Notes: generated by a model not told the origin, from the letters alone. 64,000 nt of DNA from Flavobacterium pectinovorum (GCF_006438875.1 NZ_RCZH01000022.1:37314-101313), one strand, 5' to 3'. Positions 37,533 to 46,910 are shown, counted from the first letter of the stretch. Made by a program: numbers and translations.

Positions 37533-37919
37533 ATGAAAAAACAAACTTCAATTGCAATAATTGCTCATGATAATAAAAAAGCAGATATGATTCAGTTTTT
37601 AATTAAAAACGGAATTACACTGCAGCATGATAAAGTAAAACTTATTGCAACAGGATTATTAGGAAGAAATGCGGAAAAATCGGGGTTTAAAGTAAAAAAA
37701 ATGCTGCCGTGTTCAATGGGCGGGGATGCTCAAATTGCTTCTAAAGTAGCGGAAGGTAAAATTAATGTGGTTTTTATGTTTACAGATCCTTTAGTAACCA
37801 ACGCTCATGAAGTCGATATTAAGATGCTTGTCAGGATATGTGATGTTCATAATGTGCCGTTGGCAACAAATGAAGCAACGGCACAATTATTTTTAAACGC
37901 TATTGTACAGCGATTATAG
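37533..37919 (+). CDS. Methylglyoxal synthase paralog with altered phosphate site
   Basis: A 128-aa tandem paralog of the preceding mgsA. It keeps 'AHDNKK', 'GGDAQIASKVAEGK' (Asp65) and 'DPL..NAHEVD' (Asp85, His92, Asp95). The phosphate-binding loop TGTTG is TGLLG (residues 40-44) and SGPMGGD is PCSMGGD (59-65), so the Thr, Ser and Gly side chains that hold substrate phosphate in E. coli MgsA are lost. It may have a different substrate, low activity or a regulatory role. It is a separate unit: it lies beyond the terminator of mgsA and has a 'tacatttg' -7-like element at 37503. Its 3' end overlaps ridA on the other strand by 20 bp. Confidence 0.85.
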   Translation: MKKQTSIAIIAHDNKKADMIQFLIKNGITLQHDKVKLIATGLLGRNAEKSGFKVKKMLPCSMGGDAQIASKVAEGKINVVFMFTDPLVTNAHEVDIKMLVRICDVHNVPLATNEATAQLFLNAIVQRL

Positions 37920-38280
37920 AAATCTCTACATTGACATTTTTAGGTAAACAGGCTACCTGAACGGTTTCACGTGCCGGAGCAGTTTTCTCATTAAAAAAGG
38001 ATCCGTAAACGGTATTTATTGCGGCAAAATTATTCATATCCATAATAAATATAGTTGCCTTTACCACGTTTTCAAAAGTCATGTTGGCAGCTTCCAAAAT
38101 GGCTGCAATATTTTCCATTACTTGTTTAGTTTCATCATTGATGTTATCAGTAACAAGTTCTCCTGAAGCTGGATTGATAGCAATTTGACCGGAAGCATAA
38201 AGTGTATTTCCGGATAATACGGCTTGATTATAAGGTCCAATTGGCGCTGGAGCTTTTTCAGTAAAGATGATTTTTTTCAT
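37900..38280 (-). CDS. ridA: RidA family (reactive intermediate/imine deaminase)
   Basis: A 126-aa protein, the standard RidA length. 'APAPIGPYNQAV' N-terminal signature, 'LYASGQIAINP', 'PARETVQVACLP' with the conserved Arg, and 'VEISIIAV' with the Glu that activates water. RidA hydrolyses 2-aminoacrylate-type enamines from PLP enzymes. The end of the gene converges with and overlaps the mgsA paralog by 20 bp. The LptD-like gene ends in the region just upstream of it on the same strand. Confidence 0.92.
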   Translation of the reverse strand: MKKIIFTEKAPAPIGPYNQAVLSGNTLYASGQIAINPASGELVTDNINDETKQVMENIAAILEAANMTFENVVKATIFIMDMNNFAAINTVYGSFFNEKTAPARETVQVACLPKNVNVEISIIAVQ

Positions 38281-38303
38281 AACAAATTATTTTATTCGGT
38301 AAA

Positions 38304-40952
38304 TTATCGATTTAATGTACTTCGTTTATTCCATTTGATATCACTAAGCATTCCGGATTTAATTCCAATGAAGAAGTTCCAGTTAGCGTTTGGTCCCAAT
38401 GGAGACCAGTTAAATGCCATTCTCCAGCTTAATAAATCTCTTTCAAAACGGAATTGAGTAAATGTAACTCCCTTTTGTACAAAATCGTAACCCGTCGAAA
38501 CTCCACCTTTCCATTTTGGCGTAATATCCATGTTGACAGATACCATGACAGAGTTTCCGGAAATTTTATTTTCTCTTTGAAGGTTTGTGTACGTTAAAGA
38601 ATAAGCCAATGTCATGTCCCAGGGGATTTTTGACTTAAAGAATTCGCTAATTACGTCTTTGTCATCATCTTTTTCATTTGCAAATTGGCTGTTTCGGGGA
38701 TCCGTTAAATCAGTATTGGTACCAAATAAATCATCTTTTCGACCACCATTCCGCTGACTCTGAACGTTCTTGTCGTCTTTTGTGCCTTTATTCGAGAACG
38801 AGTAGTTTAAGGTTAGATTGGCATTTGTCATTCTGAATAAACTTCCTCCGTTGTCGATATTATAAGTACCAATTCTTTTGTTATTGTTATCTAACGCATA
38901 AGGATCTAAAGTAGCCCCAAAATTGACATTCATTTTATTTTGTAAAAGCTGTGTTCCACCGCTAATAAGTAGGGGTTGCCAGGCTAAAACATCTTTTCCG
39001 TTAGCATTAAAATTATAATTGGTACTAAAGTTTAAGTTGTTTAGCAACATTACCTTTTTAGGTTCTGTTTTTGTGCTGTCACGATCTCTTACTTTGGCCT
39101 CAAAAGTATTGCTTAAAGCAAAAGCCACAATGTTTGAATTGTCCTTTCCCGGAGCACCAAATATACCTCCTTCAAATCTTGTATATTGATCTGTAAGTCT
39201 TCCTGAAGCATCTACAGAATAGTTGTCATAGTATTTTTCAAAACTTGGGGTATAAGAATAACTAATTGTTGGACGCATGACGTGACGAATCGATTGAATT
39301 CTTTTGTCGCTTCCAAAATTAAATGTTCCATATATAGTGGTTCCTAAACTTGAAGTAAAATTATATGTTCTAAAAGAGTCAAAACCGTCAACAACTGTAT
39401 TTACAACTTTACCCTGATCTACATTATAATTTTTGTCTATAGTTTTGGTAACCCATGTTTCCTGATAATTAGTAGCTGCCGTTGCACTAAAGTATTTGAA
39501 CACTTTAAAGTTAGTACTCAACGGAATAGTGTGCTGCATTCCTATTTGGGCATCTCTAAACATTTGAGGTTTAAAAAACAAAGAATCGGTTGTTTTGATA
39601 TTGTTTTTACCGCTCAGGTTGTATTGCAGGTTAATGTTTTTTATAAAACCTTTCTTTACACCATCTTTTCCAACAAAAGGATAAACACGGTCAATACTTG
39701 CCTGTAAAGTAGGTAAAGTCATGATGATCTCTTCCGTTTGTGTGTTTTGTTGATGCGTTGCCGATAATGAAAAACGAGCTTGCGGAATCGTACTAAAAGT
39801 CTTGCTGTAAGATATAGAGGAACTTAAAGTATTGTTTAGACTCGAACCTATATTAGCCTGATTGATGGATTGCTTAAAATATTTACTACTACCCATATTT
39901 ACCGAAGCAGTAAAGCTGGAGGTAGGACTTGATTTAGTATCTCGCGAATGTGACCACTGAATGTTGTAAATATTCTGTTTGCTATAATCCGGATAACCAC
40001 GTTCGCTGTTAATTAGGTTTTCAAAACGAATATTAACATTTCCACGGTATTTGTATCTTTTGGCATATGCCGATTCAAATCGCATGGCGTAACTTCCATT
40101 TGTATAATAATCGCCCAGAACTGTTAAATCGTAATTTTCGCTTAAAGCAAAATAGTACCCCATGTTTTGAAGTGAAAAACCTCTGGTATTCGAGTCGTTG
40201 TAACTTGGAATAATAATACCGGAAACGCTCTTTTCCTGACTCATAGGAAAATAAGCAAAAGGCAATGCAAGCGGCGTAGGTACATCAGCAATAACCATGT
40301 TGGTTAAACCTGTAATAACTTTCTTGCCGGGTATAAATTTTACCTTACTGGTCTGGAAATAATATTCGGGATTGTCAATGTCTGCTGCTGTTGTAAAGCG
40401 GGCATTTTTTAAAAAGTAAACGGAATCATTTTCTTTTTTAGTAACGGCGGCCTTTATTTTGAACTCACCTTGTTCTGTTCTGGAATTAAAGATTAAAGCT
40501 TTTTTTGTCTTAAAATTAAAACGGATAGAATCGGGCTGAACTTCGCTTGAACCTTGTTTAAAATTTGGATATTGTGACAAAACTCCGGCAGAATCTTTTA
40601 TTCTTCCGGCATAAACTTCGTCTTTTTCGTAATTTAAGACTATTATACCAGATTTTAATTCGACATCTTTATAATATAATTCCGCTTCATTATATAAAGT
40701 AATCAATTTTTTCTTCTGATCAATTTTCGCGTAATCTTTAGCTCTGTACTTAACTTTCCCATCAAGAAAAGTCTTTTTAGGTCTAACAGTATCCAGTTTT
40801 ATAGTGTCAGTAACAGCAGTTGCTGGTTTATCTGTTTGTTTTACAGTTGCTAACGGCTTCTTTTTGTTTTTTATCTCTTGCGAATATAATTTACCACTTC
40901 CTATTGTTAGGAAAATTGATAATAAAACGATATTAAATAAGTTTGTATGCAA
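38304..40952 (-). CDS. lptD: LptD-like outer-membrane LPS assembly protein
   Basis: About 882 aa from TTG 40952. That start gives a signal peptide (ending LTIGSGKLYSQ) and sits just below a minus-strand promoter-like pair ('ttgaca...taatttta' around 40973-41005), whereas ATG 41036 lies upstream of it. The N-terminal OstA-like beta-jellyroll region ('NEAELYYKDVELKSGIIVLNYEKDEVYAG') is followed by a large barrel region with many aromatic-ended strands. It is the Bacteroidota 'putative LPS assembly protein LptD' type; with LptE it inserts LPS into the outer leaflet. Divergent from the amidase gene. Confidence 0.85.
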   Translation of the reverse strand: MHTNLFNIVLLSIFLTIGSGKLYSQEIKNKKKPLATVKQTDKPATAVTDTIKLDTVRPKKTFLDGKVKYRAKDYAKIDQKKKLITLYNEAELYYKDVELKSGIIVLNYEKDEVYAGRIKDSAGVLSQYPNFKQGSSEVQPDSIRFNFKTKKALIFNSRTEQGEFKIKAAVTKKENDSVYFLKNARFTTAADIDNPEYYFQTSKVKFIPGKKVITGLTNMVIADVPTPLALPFAYFPMSQEKSVSGIIIPSYNDSNTRGFSLQNMGYYFALSENYDLTVLGDYYTNGSYAMRFESAYAKRYKYRGNVNIRFENLINSERGYPDYSKQNIYNIQWSHSRDTKSSPTSSFTASVNMGSSKYFKQSINQANIGSSLNNTLSSSISYSKTFSTIPQARFSLSATHQQNTQTEEIIMTLPTLQASIDRVYPFVGKDGVKKGFIKNINLQYNLSGKNNIKTTDSLFFKPQMFRDAQIGMQHTIPLSTNFKVFKYFSATAATNYQETWVTKTIDKNYNVDQGKVVNTVVDGFDSFRTYNFTSSLGTTIYGTFNFGSDKRIQSIRHVMRPTISYSYTPSFEKYYDNYSVDASGRLTDQYTRFEGGIFGAPGKDNSNIVAFALSNTFEAKVRDRDSTKTEPKKVMLLNNLNFSTNYNFNANGKDVLAWQPLLISGGTQLLQNKMNVNFGATLDPYALDNNNKRIGTYNIDNGGSLFRMTNANLTLNYSFSNKGTKDDKNVQSQRNGGRKDDLFGTNTDLTDPRNSQFANEKDDDKDVISEFFKSKIPWDMTLAYSLTYTNLQRENKISGNSVMVSVNMDITPKWKGGVSTGYDFVQKGVTFTQFRFERDLLSWRMAFNWSPLGPNANWNFFIGIKSGMLSDIKWNKRSTLNR

Positions 40953-40972
40953 AGGTTTAAATGCTATTTTTG
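40942..40972 (+). promoter_or_regulatory. Bacteroidota-type promoter for the amidase gene
   Basis: TTTG at 40942-40945 and TATTTTTG at 40965-40972 are spaced by 19 bases, matching the -33 TTG / -7 TAnnTTTG pattern. The transcript would start near 40979 and carry a ~105-base leader to ATG 41086. The element lies inside the 5' end of the divergent lptD region. Confidence 0.6.
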
Positions 40973-41085
40973 TAAAATTATGGCTTGTTTTTTGACATGT
41001 CAAACTTACATATAATTTTTTGTCAAAAATAATCAATTGTAAAAATTATAGCAGTTGCGTTTTATTAAAATTAACTTTTAGATTT

Positions 41086-42204
41086 ATGAATAGATTTAAC
41101 AAAATTAAGGTAATATTTACTTTTTTTCTAACGATAATGTCATTTTGTGCTTATAGTCAGTCAAATGTATTTAAGGTAACTCTTGATGCAGGACATGGAG
41201 ATCACGATTTTGGAGCGGTTTATAGCGGACGAATTGAAAAAAATATTGCTTTGGCTATTGTACTAAAAGTTGGAAAAATTTTAGAACTTAACCCAAATGT
41301 TGATGTTATTTATACTCGTAAAACAGATGTTTTTATCGATTTGGTAGAAAGAGCGAACATTGCGAACCGTGCAAATTCTAATATTTTTGTTTCGATACAC
41401 TGTAATGCAAACAAAAATACAGCCGCAGACGGAACGGAAACTTATGTAATGGGTTTAAGTAAAACAGCCTCGAATCTGGAAGCAGCGAAAAAAGAGAACT
41501 CGGTAATTACTTTAGAGAAAGATTATAAACGTAAATACGAAGGTTTTGATCCAAATTCTCCGGAATCTATGATTGGAATAACTTTAATGCAGGAAGAATA
41601 TTTAGACAATAGTATTTCTTTGGCAAGTAAAATTGAAGATAATTTCGAGGAACTTGGAAAAAAAATAAGACAAGGCGGAGTTAAGCAAGCGCCATTTATG
41701 GTATTGCATAAAGCTTATATGCCAAGAGTATTGGTTGAAACAGGATTTGTTTCGAATCCCACAGAAGGAAATGTTTTAAATTCAGATGAAGGTCAGGACG
41801 AAATTGCAAAAGCAATTGCTGAAGCTATTTTGGGGTATAAAAGAGAATATTTTGGTTCCGGTGCTCCTGAAATTGCAGAAGCCAGACCAGCGAAAGATAC
41901 CACTCCTACAAAACCTAAAGCTGTTGAAGCGGCAGTAAAAAATGCTCCAAAAGGAATATTCTTTAAAGTACAACTAATTGCCAGCATCAAAAAGACACCA
42001 TTAGAGCCTAAAAACTTTAAAGGACTAAAAAATGTAACGATGCTTTACGAAAATAATATTTACAAATATTTCTATCAGGAAACATCAGATTATGAAGCTG
42101 CCAAAAAATATTTGCAAGAAGCTAAAGACAAAGGATATGGCGCTTCTTTTTTAATTGCAAATAAAGACGGAGAAAAAATCAATATCCAAGACGCCATTAA
42201 ATAA
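41086..42204 (+). CDS. N-acetylmuramoyl-L-alanine amidase with SPOR-like C-terminus
   Basis: 372 aa from ATG 41086, which gives a signal peptide (about residues 1-25). Amidase_3 domain: 'VTLDAGHGDHDFGAVYSG' (zinc His), 'ERANIANRANSNIFVSIHCNAN' (zinc His), and 'MPRVLVETGFVSNPTEG' with catalytic Glu. A Pro/Ala/Lys linker leads to a SPOR-like domain ('GIFFKVQLIASIKKT', 'YKYFYQETSDYEAAKKYL'), which in relatives binds denuded peptidoglycan at the septum. Cleaves the stem peptide in cell separation. The MlaD gene follows 50 bp downstream. Confidence 0.92.
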   Translation: MNRFNKIKVIFTFFLTIMSFCAYSQSNVFKVTLDAGHGDHDFGAVYSGRIEKNIALAIVLKVGKILELNPNVDVIYTRKTDVFIDLVERANIANRANSNIFVSIHCNANKNTAADGTETYVMGLSKTASNLEAAKKENSVITLEKDYKRKYEGFDPNSPESMIGITLMQEEYLDNSISLASKIEDNFEELGKKIRQGGVKQAPFMVLHKAYMPRVLVETGFVSNPTEGNVLNSDEGQDEIAKAIAEAILGYKREYFGSGAPEIAEARPAKDTTPTKPKAVEAAVKNAPKGIFFKVQLIASIKKTPLEPKNFKGLKNVTMLYENNIYKYFYQETSDYEAAKKYLQEAKDKGYGASFLIANKDGEKINIQDAIK

Positions 42205-42254
42205 TAGTCTTTAGTTCGAATATTTATATTAATTTTGTAGAAACACTTAGAATT

Positions 42255-43220
42255 TTGAAACTAACAAGAGAAATTAAAACGGCTATTTTAGTCATCGCGT
42301 CAATTTTATTATTTATTTGGGGCTATAGTTTTTTAAAAGGCAAAGACCTTTTTACAAATTACAAAACATTATATGTAGAATATAATAATGTGGAGGATTT
42401 GTCAGCATCAGCACCCGTTACCATAAACGGACTTACAATTGGTAAAGTAAGTAAGATCACAATTAATGAAGTAACTGGTAAATTATTGGTTGAGCTTCAG
42501 CTAAAAACAGATTTTCCAATCTCAAAATCAAGCCAGGCAGCTTTGTATTCTCCAAGTTTAATTGGAGGGAAACAAATCAAGATTATTCCTAATCTTGCAG
42601 ACAAAGAACTAGTTGAAGATGGACAAACGTTAATACCGGCAGTTGAGTTGGGATTAACAGAGTCTTTGGGAGGTAAAATTGAGCCAATTCAGCAAAAATT
42701 AGATTTAATGCTTGCCAATATTAATACATTGGTTTCAGGATTAAACAATGTCTTAGACAAAAAAGGACAGGAAAATTTAAAGAAATCATTGGCAGAATTG
42801 AGTCAGACAATGGAGCAATTTCACAGAGCGTCAGGAAGTCTTAATTCTATTTTAGATACTAATAAAGGACAAATTAATGGAGTTGTAACCAACTTTAATA
42901 AAATGTCAAGTAACTTTAATAAGATATCGGATTCTTTGAATAAAGCTGATTTAGGAAAAACAGTTAGAAACCTAAACCAGACTTTGGCAAAAGTGGATAA
43001 TTTGATGAGTAACTTAAACTCAGGAAAAGGTACTGCCGGTAAATTATTAAGTGATGATGCTTTATATAATAACTTGTCTAAAACTTCAAAAGAGTTAGAG
43101 TTGTTGTTACAAGACGTTCGTCTTTACCCAACACGATATGTAAATGTTTCTCTTTTTGGAAAGAAAAACAAACCATATGTGGCACCAACAGAAGACGCTA
43201 ACACAACTACTAAAAATTAA
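42255..43220 (+). CDS. MlaD/MCE family lipid-transport protein
   Basis: A 321-aa protein starting at TTG 42255. One N-terminal membrane anchor ('TAILVIASILLFIWGYSF'), then an MCE domain ('SAPVTINGLTIGKVSKITI', 'SPSLIGGKQIKIIPN'), then a long helical tail with heptad repeats (about 140-280). MCE proteins form hexameric rings that move phospholipids between membranes; the ATPase and permease partners are not in this window. A 'taattttg' -7-like element lies at 42230-42237, so it may have its own promoter. Confidence 0.9.
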   Translation: MKLTREIKTAILVIASILLFIWGYSFLKGKDLFTNYKTLYVEYNNVEDLSASAPVTINGLTIGKVSKITINEVTGKLLVELQLKTDFPISKSSQAALYSPSLIGGKQIKIIPNLADKELVEDGQTLIPAVELGLTESLGGKIEPIQQKLDLMLANINTLVSGLNNVLDKKGQENLKKSLAELSQTMEQFHRASGSLNSILDTNKGQINGVVTNFNKMSSNFNKISDSLNKADLGKTVRNLNQTLAKVDNLMSNLNSGKGTAGKLLSDDALYNNLSKTSKELELLLQDVRLYPTRYVNVSLFGKKNKPYVAPTEDANTTTKN

Positions 43221-43225
43221 TTAGA

Positions 43226-44563
43226 ATGAGTTATTTAGATAATGTTTTGTTCGCTATACTTTTAATTGTTGGCTTCGGTTTTTTTGCATCGAGCGTAAAA
43301 AAAATCATCCGAAACATTAATTTGGGAGTAGATGTAAATCGAAAAGATAATTCTAAAGCACGTTGGAAAAACATGGCATTTATTGCTCTTGGGCAATCAA
43401 AAATGGTGAGACGCCCTGTAGCTGGAATACTTCATATTTTTGTGTATGTTGGTTTTATAATTATTAATATTGAATTAGTCGAAATCATAATCGATGGTTT
43501 ATTCGGGACTCATAGAATTTTCGCACCTTATTTAGGTGTGGTTTATGATGTTTTGATCGCGTCTTTCGAAATCTTAGCACTTTTAGTTCTGGTAGCTGTT
43601 ATTACCTTTTGGATTAGAAGAAATATCATAAGATTAAAACGTTTCATTAATCCTGATTTAAATGGTTTTCCTAAAAGTGATGCCAATTACATCTTGTATT
43701 TTGAGATGGTTTTAATGACATTGTTTCTGTTGATGAATGCATCTGATTTGCATTTACAAAATGTTTCCGGAGGATTTTCGCATTTTTACAAAGCAGGAAG
43801 TTTTCCTGTAAGCCAATTTATTGCGCCAATATTCAACGGAATGTCAAACGAGTTGGTTGGACTGTTGTTTGAAGTGTTTTGGTGGTTGCATATCGCAGGT
43901 ATTTTAGTTTTTATGAACTATTTATACTTCTCAAAACACTTGCATATACTTTTAGCGTTCCCTAATACCTATTTTGCAAACTTAAATCCGGAAGGGCAGT
44001 TTGATAATTTAGCGTCTGTTACAAAAGAAGTTAAGTTAATGATGGATCCAAATGCTGATCCGTTTGCGGCTGCTCCGGTAGATGAAAATGCTGTTCCAGG
44101 TAAATTTGGAGCAAGTGATGTTCAGGATTTAAATTGGGTACAATTGTTAAACGCTTACACTTGTACAGAATGTGGTCGTTGTACATCATCTTGTCCGGCA
44201 AATCAAACCGGTAAAAAATTGTCTCCTCGTAAAATTATGATGGATACAAGAGACCGTTTGCAGGAAGTTGGAAAAAATATTGATGCAAACAAAGGTGTTT
44301 TTGTTCCCGATAATAAAACATTATTAAACGATTATATTACTCCCGAAGAGTTGTGGGCATGTACTTCATGTAACGCTTGTGTAGAAGAATGTCCGGTAAA
44401 TATCAGCCCGTTATCTATTATTATGGATATGCGTCGTTATTTAGTTATGGAACAAAGTGCTGCTCCAATGTCATTGAATGCTATGATGACAAATATTGAG
44501 AATAATGGAGCACCGTGGCAATACAACCAACAAGATAGATTGAACTGGAAAAACGAAAATTAA
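43226..44563 (+). CDS. Membrane 4Fe-4S dicluster oxidoreductase subunit (HdrD/GlcF-like, fused to cytochrome b-like domain)
   Basis: 445 aa. About six membrane segments occupy residues 5-240, with His residues positioned as in heme b domains of the nitrate reductase gamma type. A soluble part follows with two ferredoxin motifs: 'CTECGRCTSSCPANQTGK' and 'CTSCNACVEECPVN'. Together with the next gene it forms a two-subunit membrane complex passing electrons between a soluble donor (possibly ETF or lactate/glycolate type) and quinone. The partner is not identifiable here. Starts 5 bp after the MlaD gene. Confidence 0.85.
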   Translation: MSYLDNVLFAILLIVGFGFFASSVKKIIRNINLGVDVNRKDNSKARWKNMAFIALGQSKMVRRPVAGILHIFVYVGFIIINIELVEIIIDGLFGTHRIFAPYLGVVYDVLIASFEILALLVLVAVITFWIRRNIIRLKRFINPDLNGFPKSDANYILYFEMVLMTLFLLMNASDLHLQNVSGGFSHFYKAGSFPVSQFIAPIFNGMSNELVGLLFEVFWWLHIAGILVFMNYLYFSKHLHILLAFPNTYFANLNPEGQFDNLASVTKEVKLMMDPNADPFAAAPVDENAVPGKFGASDVQDLNWVQLLNAYTCTECGRCTSSCPANQTGKKLSPRKIMMDTRDRLQEVGKNIDANKGVFVPDNKTLLNDYITPEELWACTSCNACVEECPVNISPLSIIMDMRRYLVMEQSAAPMSLNAMMTNIENNGAPWQYNQQDRLNWKNEN

Positions 44564-44660
44564 AATAGTTTAATTGATTATTTGTTTAACTGTTTAATCG
44601 ATTGGATAAAAAAATAAAGTTCGGTTTTTAATTAATGGTGCTATTTAGGTGTTTCGATAC

Positions 44661-44771
44661 CGATTAAGCAAATTAACAATTAACCGATTGAACAATATTA
44701 GGTTTTAATGTTAGCGAAAGGGTTATTTCAAGAGAGCGATTAACCAAATTAACAATTAACCGATTTAACAA
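44661..44771 (+). repeat. 35-bp direct repeat pair between the Fe-S subunit genes
   Basis: 'cgattaa.caaattaacaa' plus 'ttaaccgatt.aacaa' occurs at 44661-44695 and again at 44737-44771, 76 bp apart. The 217-bp gap 44564-44780 holds no gene. Confidence 0.75.
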
Positions 44772-44780
44772 CAAAAAAAG

Positions 44781-45572
44781 ATGTCAGAAAGTTTAGTAGT
44801 GCCAACAATGGCTGAAATGCTAGCCCAGGGAATACAACCGGAAGTTTTATTTTGGGTAGGTTGCGCGGGAAGTTTTGATGATAGAGCAAAAAAAATTACA
44901 AAAGCATTTGTGCGAATCTTAAATCGTACCAATGTTTCATTTGCAGTGTTAGGTACAGAAGAGAGTTGTACCGGAGATCCTGCAAAACGTGCCGGAAATG
45001 AATTTTTGTTTCAAATGCAGGCCATGATGAATATCGAGGTTTTGAATGCATATGAAGCTAAAAAAATTGTAACGGCTTGTCCGCATTGTTTTAATACTTT
45101 AAAAAACGAATACCCTGAATTAGGAGGTCATTATGAGGTAATTCATCATACTGAGTTTTTGAAGTCCTTAATAGATGATGGAAGATTGACTGTTGAAGGC
45201 GGTCAGTTTAAAGGAAAGAAAATTACTTTTCACGATCCTTGTTATTTAGGAAGAGCAAATAAAGTATATGAAGCCCCAAGAGATTTGATTCAGAAATTAG
45301 ACGTTGAATTAGTCGAAATGAAACGATCTAAAGCAAATGGTTTATGTTGTGGAGCAGGTGGAGCGCAAATGTTTAAAGATGCTGAACCGGGAAACAAAGA
45401 AGTAAACGTATTGCGTACAGAAGATGCTCTTGAAGTTCAGCCGGATATTATCGCAGCCGGTTGTCCGTTCTGTAATACGATGTTGACAGATGGTATTAAA
45501 CATAAGGAAAAAGAAGGACAAGTTAAGGTGATGGATATTGCTGAGTTAATAGCGAATGCGCAGGATTTGTAA
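44781..45572 (+). CDS. CCG-domain (Fe-S)-binding oxidoreductase subunit
   Basis: 263 aa, cytoplasmic. Two cysteine-rich CCG domains of the heterodisulfide reductase B / GlcF / LutA type: 'WVGCAGSFDDR' with 'CPHCFNTLKNEYPEL', and 'HDPCYLGR' with 'LCCGAGGAQMF' and 'GCPFCNTML'. These bind a non-cubane or 4Fe-4S cluster. It follows the membrane subunit on the same strand and is expected to be its catalytic partner. Confidence 0.87.
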   Translation: MSESLVVPTMAEMLAQGIQPEVLFWVGCAGSFDDRAKKITKAFVRILNRTNVSFAVLGTEESCTGDPAKRAGNEFLFQMQAMMNIEVLNAYEAKKIVTACPHCFNTLKNEYPELGGHYEVIHHTEFLKSLIDDGRLTVEGGQFKGKKITFHDPCYLGRANKVYEAPRDLIQKLDVELVEMKRSKANGLCCGAGGAQMFKDAEPGNKEVNVLRTEDALEVQPDIIAAGCPFCNTMLTDGIKHKEKEGQVKVMDIAELIANAQDL

Positions 45573-45573
45573 G

Positions 45574-46179
45574 ATGAAGAAAATATTTTTATTAATTGTT
45601 TTGCTTTGTGGTGCTGTATCTTATTCTCAAGATGTTTTAGAAGTTATTGCAAAAGAAACGTGTCAATGCTTAGAAATTAAAAAAGCCAAAGAACCTAATT
45701 TATCTTCTGCAGATTTTAAAACTGAAGTAGGAGTATGCATAATTAAAAGTTATACAGATCATAAGTCGGAATTTAAACCTGCTGAAAAAGTAGATTTTAC
45801 TGATAAAGATGGGATGGGTAAGTTAGGAGAAAAGGTTGCTATAAAAATGCTGCAAATTTGCCCTGATATGATTATGGAACTGGGAAGAAGTGCGATAAAT
45901 GAAGATAAGGAAGAAGTTCAGAAGGAAGATCCTTCTCTGTCTGGGGAAGTAATTGATATTAAATGGGAACAATTTGTGACTTTACAATTAAAAGATAAAA
46001 CGGGTAGAAATTATAATTTCCTTTTGTTAGATTCTTTTGATACCGCTTCTTTACTGACAAATAATGAAATTAAGAAAAAAGATAACCTTAAAGTAAGTTA
46101 TACTGAAATTGAGTTATTTGATTCAAAAGCCAAAGAATTCAGATATTTTAAAATTCTTACCAAAATAGAGAAACAGTAA
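45574..46179 (+). CDS. Exported hypothetical protein
   Basis: 201 aa from ATG 45574, chosen because it gives a signal peptide (MKKIFLLIVLLCGAVSYSQ) and starts one base after the preceding stop. The first part of the mature protein is helical with conserved-looking Cys ('ETCQCLEIKK', 'GVCIIKS', 'ICPDM'), typical of small flavobacterial secreted proteins. The C-terminal half looks like an OB/beta domain. No known function. Confidence 0.7.
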   Translation: MKKIFLLIVLLCGAVSYSQDVLEVIAKETCQCLEIKKAKEPNLSSADFKTEVGVCIIKSYTDHKSEFKPAEKVDFTDKDGMGKLGEKVAIKMLQICPDMIMELGRSAINEDKEEVQKEDPSLSGEVIDIKWEQFVTLQLKDKTGRNYNFLLLDSFDTASLLTNNEIKKKDNLKVSYTEIELFDSKAKEFRYFKILTKIEKQ

Positions 46180-46290
46180 ATATTTAAGGTTCAAAGTGGC
46201 AATCCCGAGGCTTCGGGACACAGGGACAAAGGTTGAAACTTGAAACTTTTCAAATCTAAAATCCAATAATCTAAAATCTAAAATTAAAAA

Positions 46291-46773
46291 ATGTATATAC
46301 CTTTTGAAGATTTACCTGGTGAGTCCAAAATTTGGATTTATCAATCAAACAGAAAATTTTCTGAGGAAGAATTTTCTGAAATAGAAACTGACCTGAAAGC
46401 TTTCGTTGAAGGCTGGGCAGCACACGGAACAAGCCTTGAAGCTTCGTACGAACTAAAATACAACCGATTCATTATTTTGGCTGTAAATCAAGATGTACAA
46501 GCAGCTACAGGATGTTCTATCGATAGTTCTGTAGAATTTATTCAGAGTTTGGAGAAAAAGTATAACGTTGATTTGTTAGATAAAATGAACGTGACTTTTA
46601 AACTAGGCGAACATATCGCACATAAACCTCTAATTGATTTCAAGAAAATGGTTAAAGATAAATCTGTATCTGAGAATACGATTGTTTTTAATAATCTTGT
46701 AAACAATATCGAAGAATACAATGAATCTTGGGAAGTTCCTGCTGCCGATAGCTGGCATAGCAGATTTTTTTAA
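46291..46773 (+). CDS. Conserved flavobacterial protein of unknown function
   Basis: A 160-aa soluble protein ('MYIPFEDLPGESKIWIYQSN', 'FVEGWAAHGTSLEASYEL', 'AATGCSIDSSVEFIQ'). Relatives are often labelled ABC transporter ATPase, but there is no Walker A, signature or Walker B motif, so that name is unsupported. It may be a small alpha/beta regulator. Monocistronic with a strong terminator. Confidence 0.75.
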   Translation: MYIPFEDLPGESKIWIYQSNRKFSEEEFSEIETDLKAFVEGWAAHGTSLEASYELKYNRFIILAVNQDVQAATGCSIDSSVEFIQSLEKKYNVDLLDKMNVTFKLGEHIAHKPLIDFKKMVKDKSVSENTIVFNNLVNNIEEYNESWEVPAADSWHSRFF

Positions 46774-46793
46774 GAAATACTTATAATAAAATG

Positions 46794-46828
46794 AAAAGGC
46801 ACAAAATTTAGATTTTGTGCCTTTTTTT
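46794..46828 (+). terminator. Rho-independent terminator
   Basis: The stem 'aaggcacaaaat..attttgtgcctt' is followed by T7. Confidence 0.88.
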
Positions 46829-46910
46829 GTTTTGGAGAGGTTTAGTTTTGTTTCAAGTTTTTGCCAAAGTTTGTTATTCCTGCGAATTATAAGATTGTGG
46901 AAATCTTTGT

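Noticed and set aside
46291..46773. ABC transporter ATPase
   Set aside because: No Walker A, signature or Walker B motif in 160 aa; the name used for relatives is not supported by sequence.
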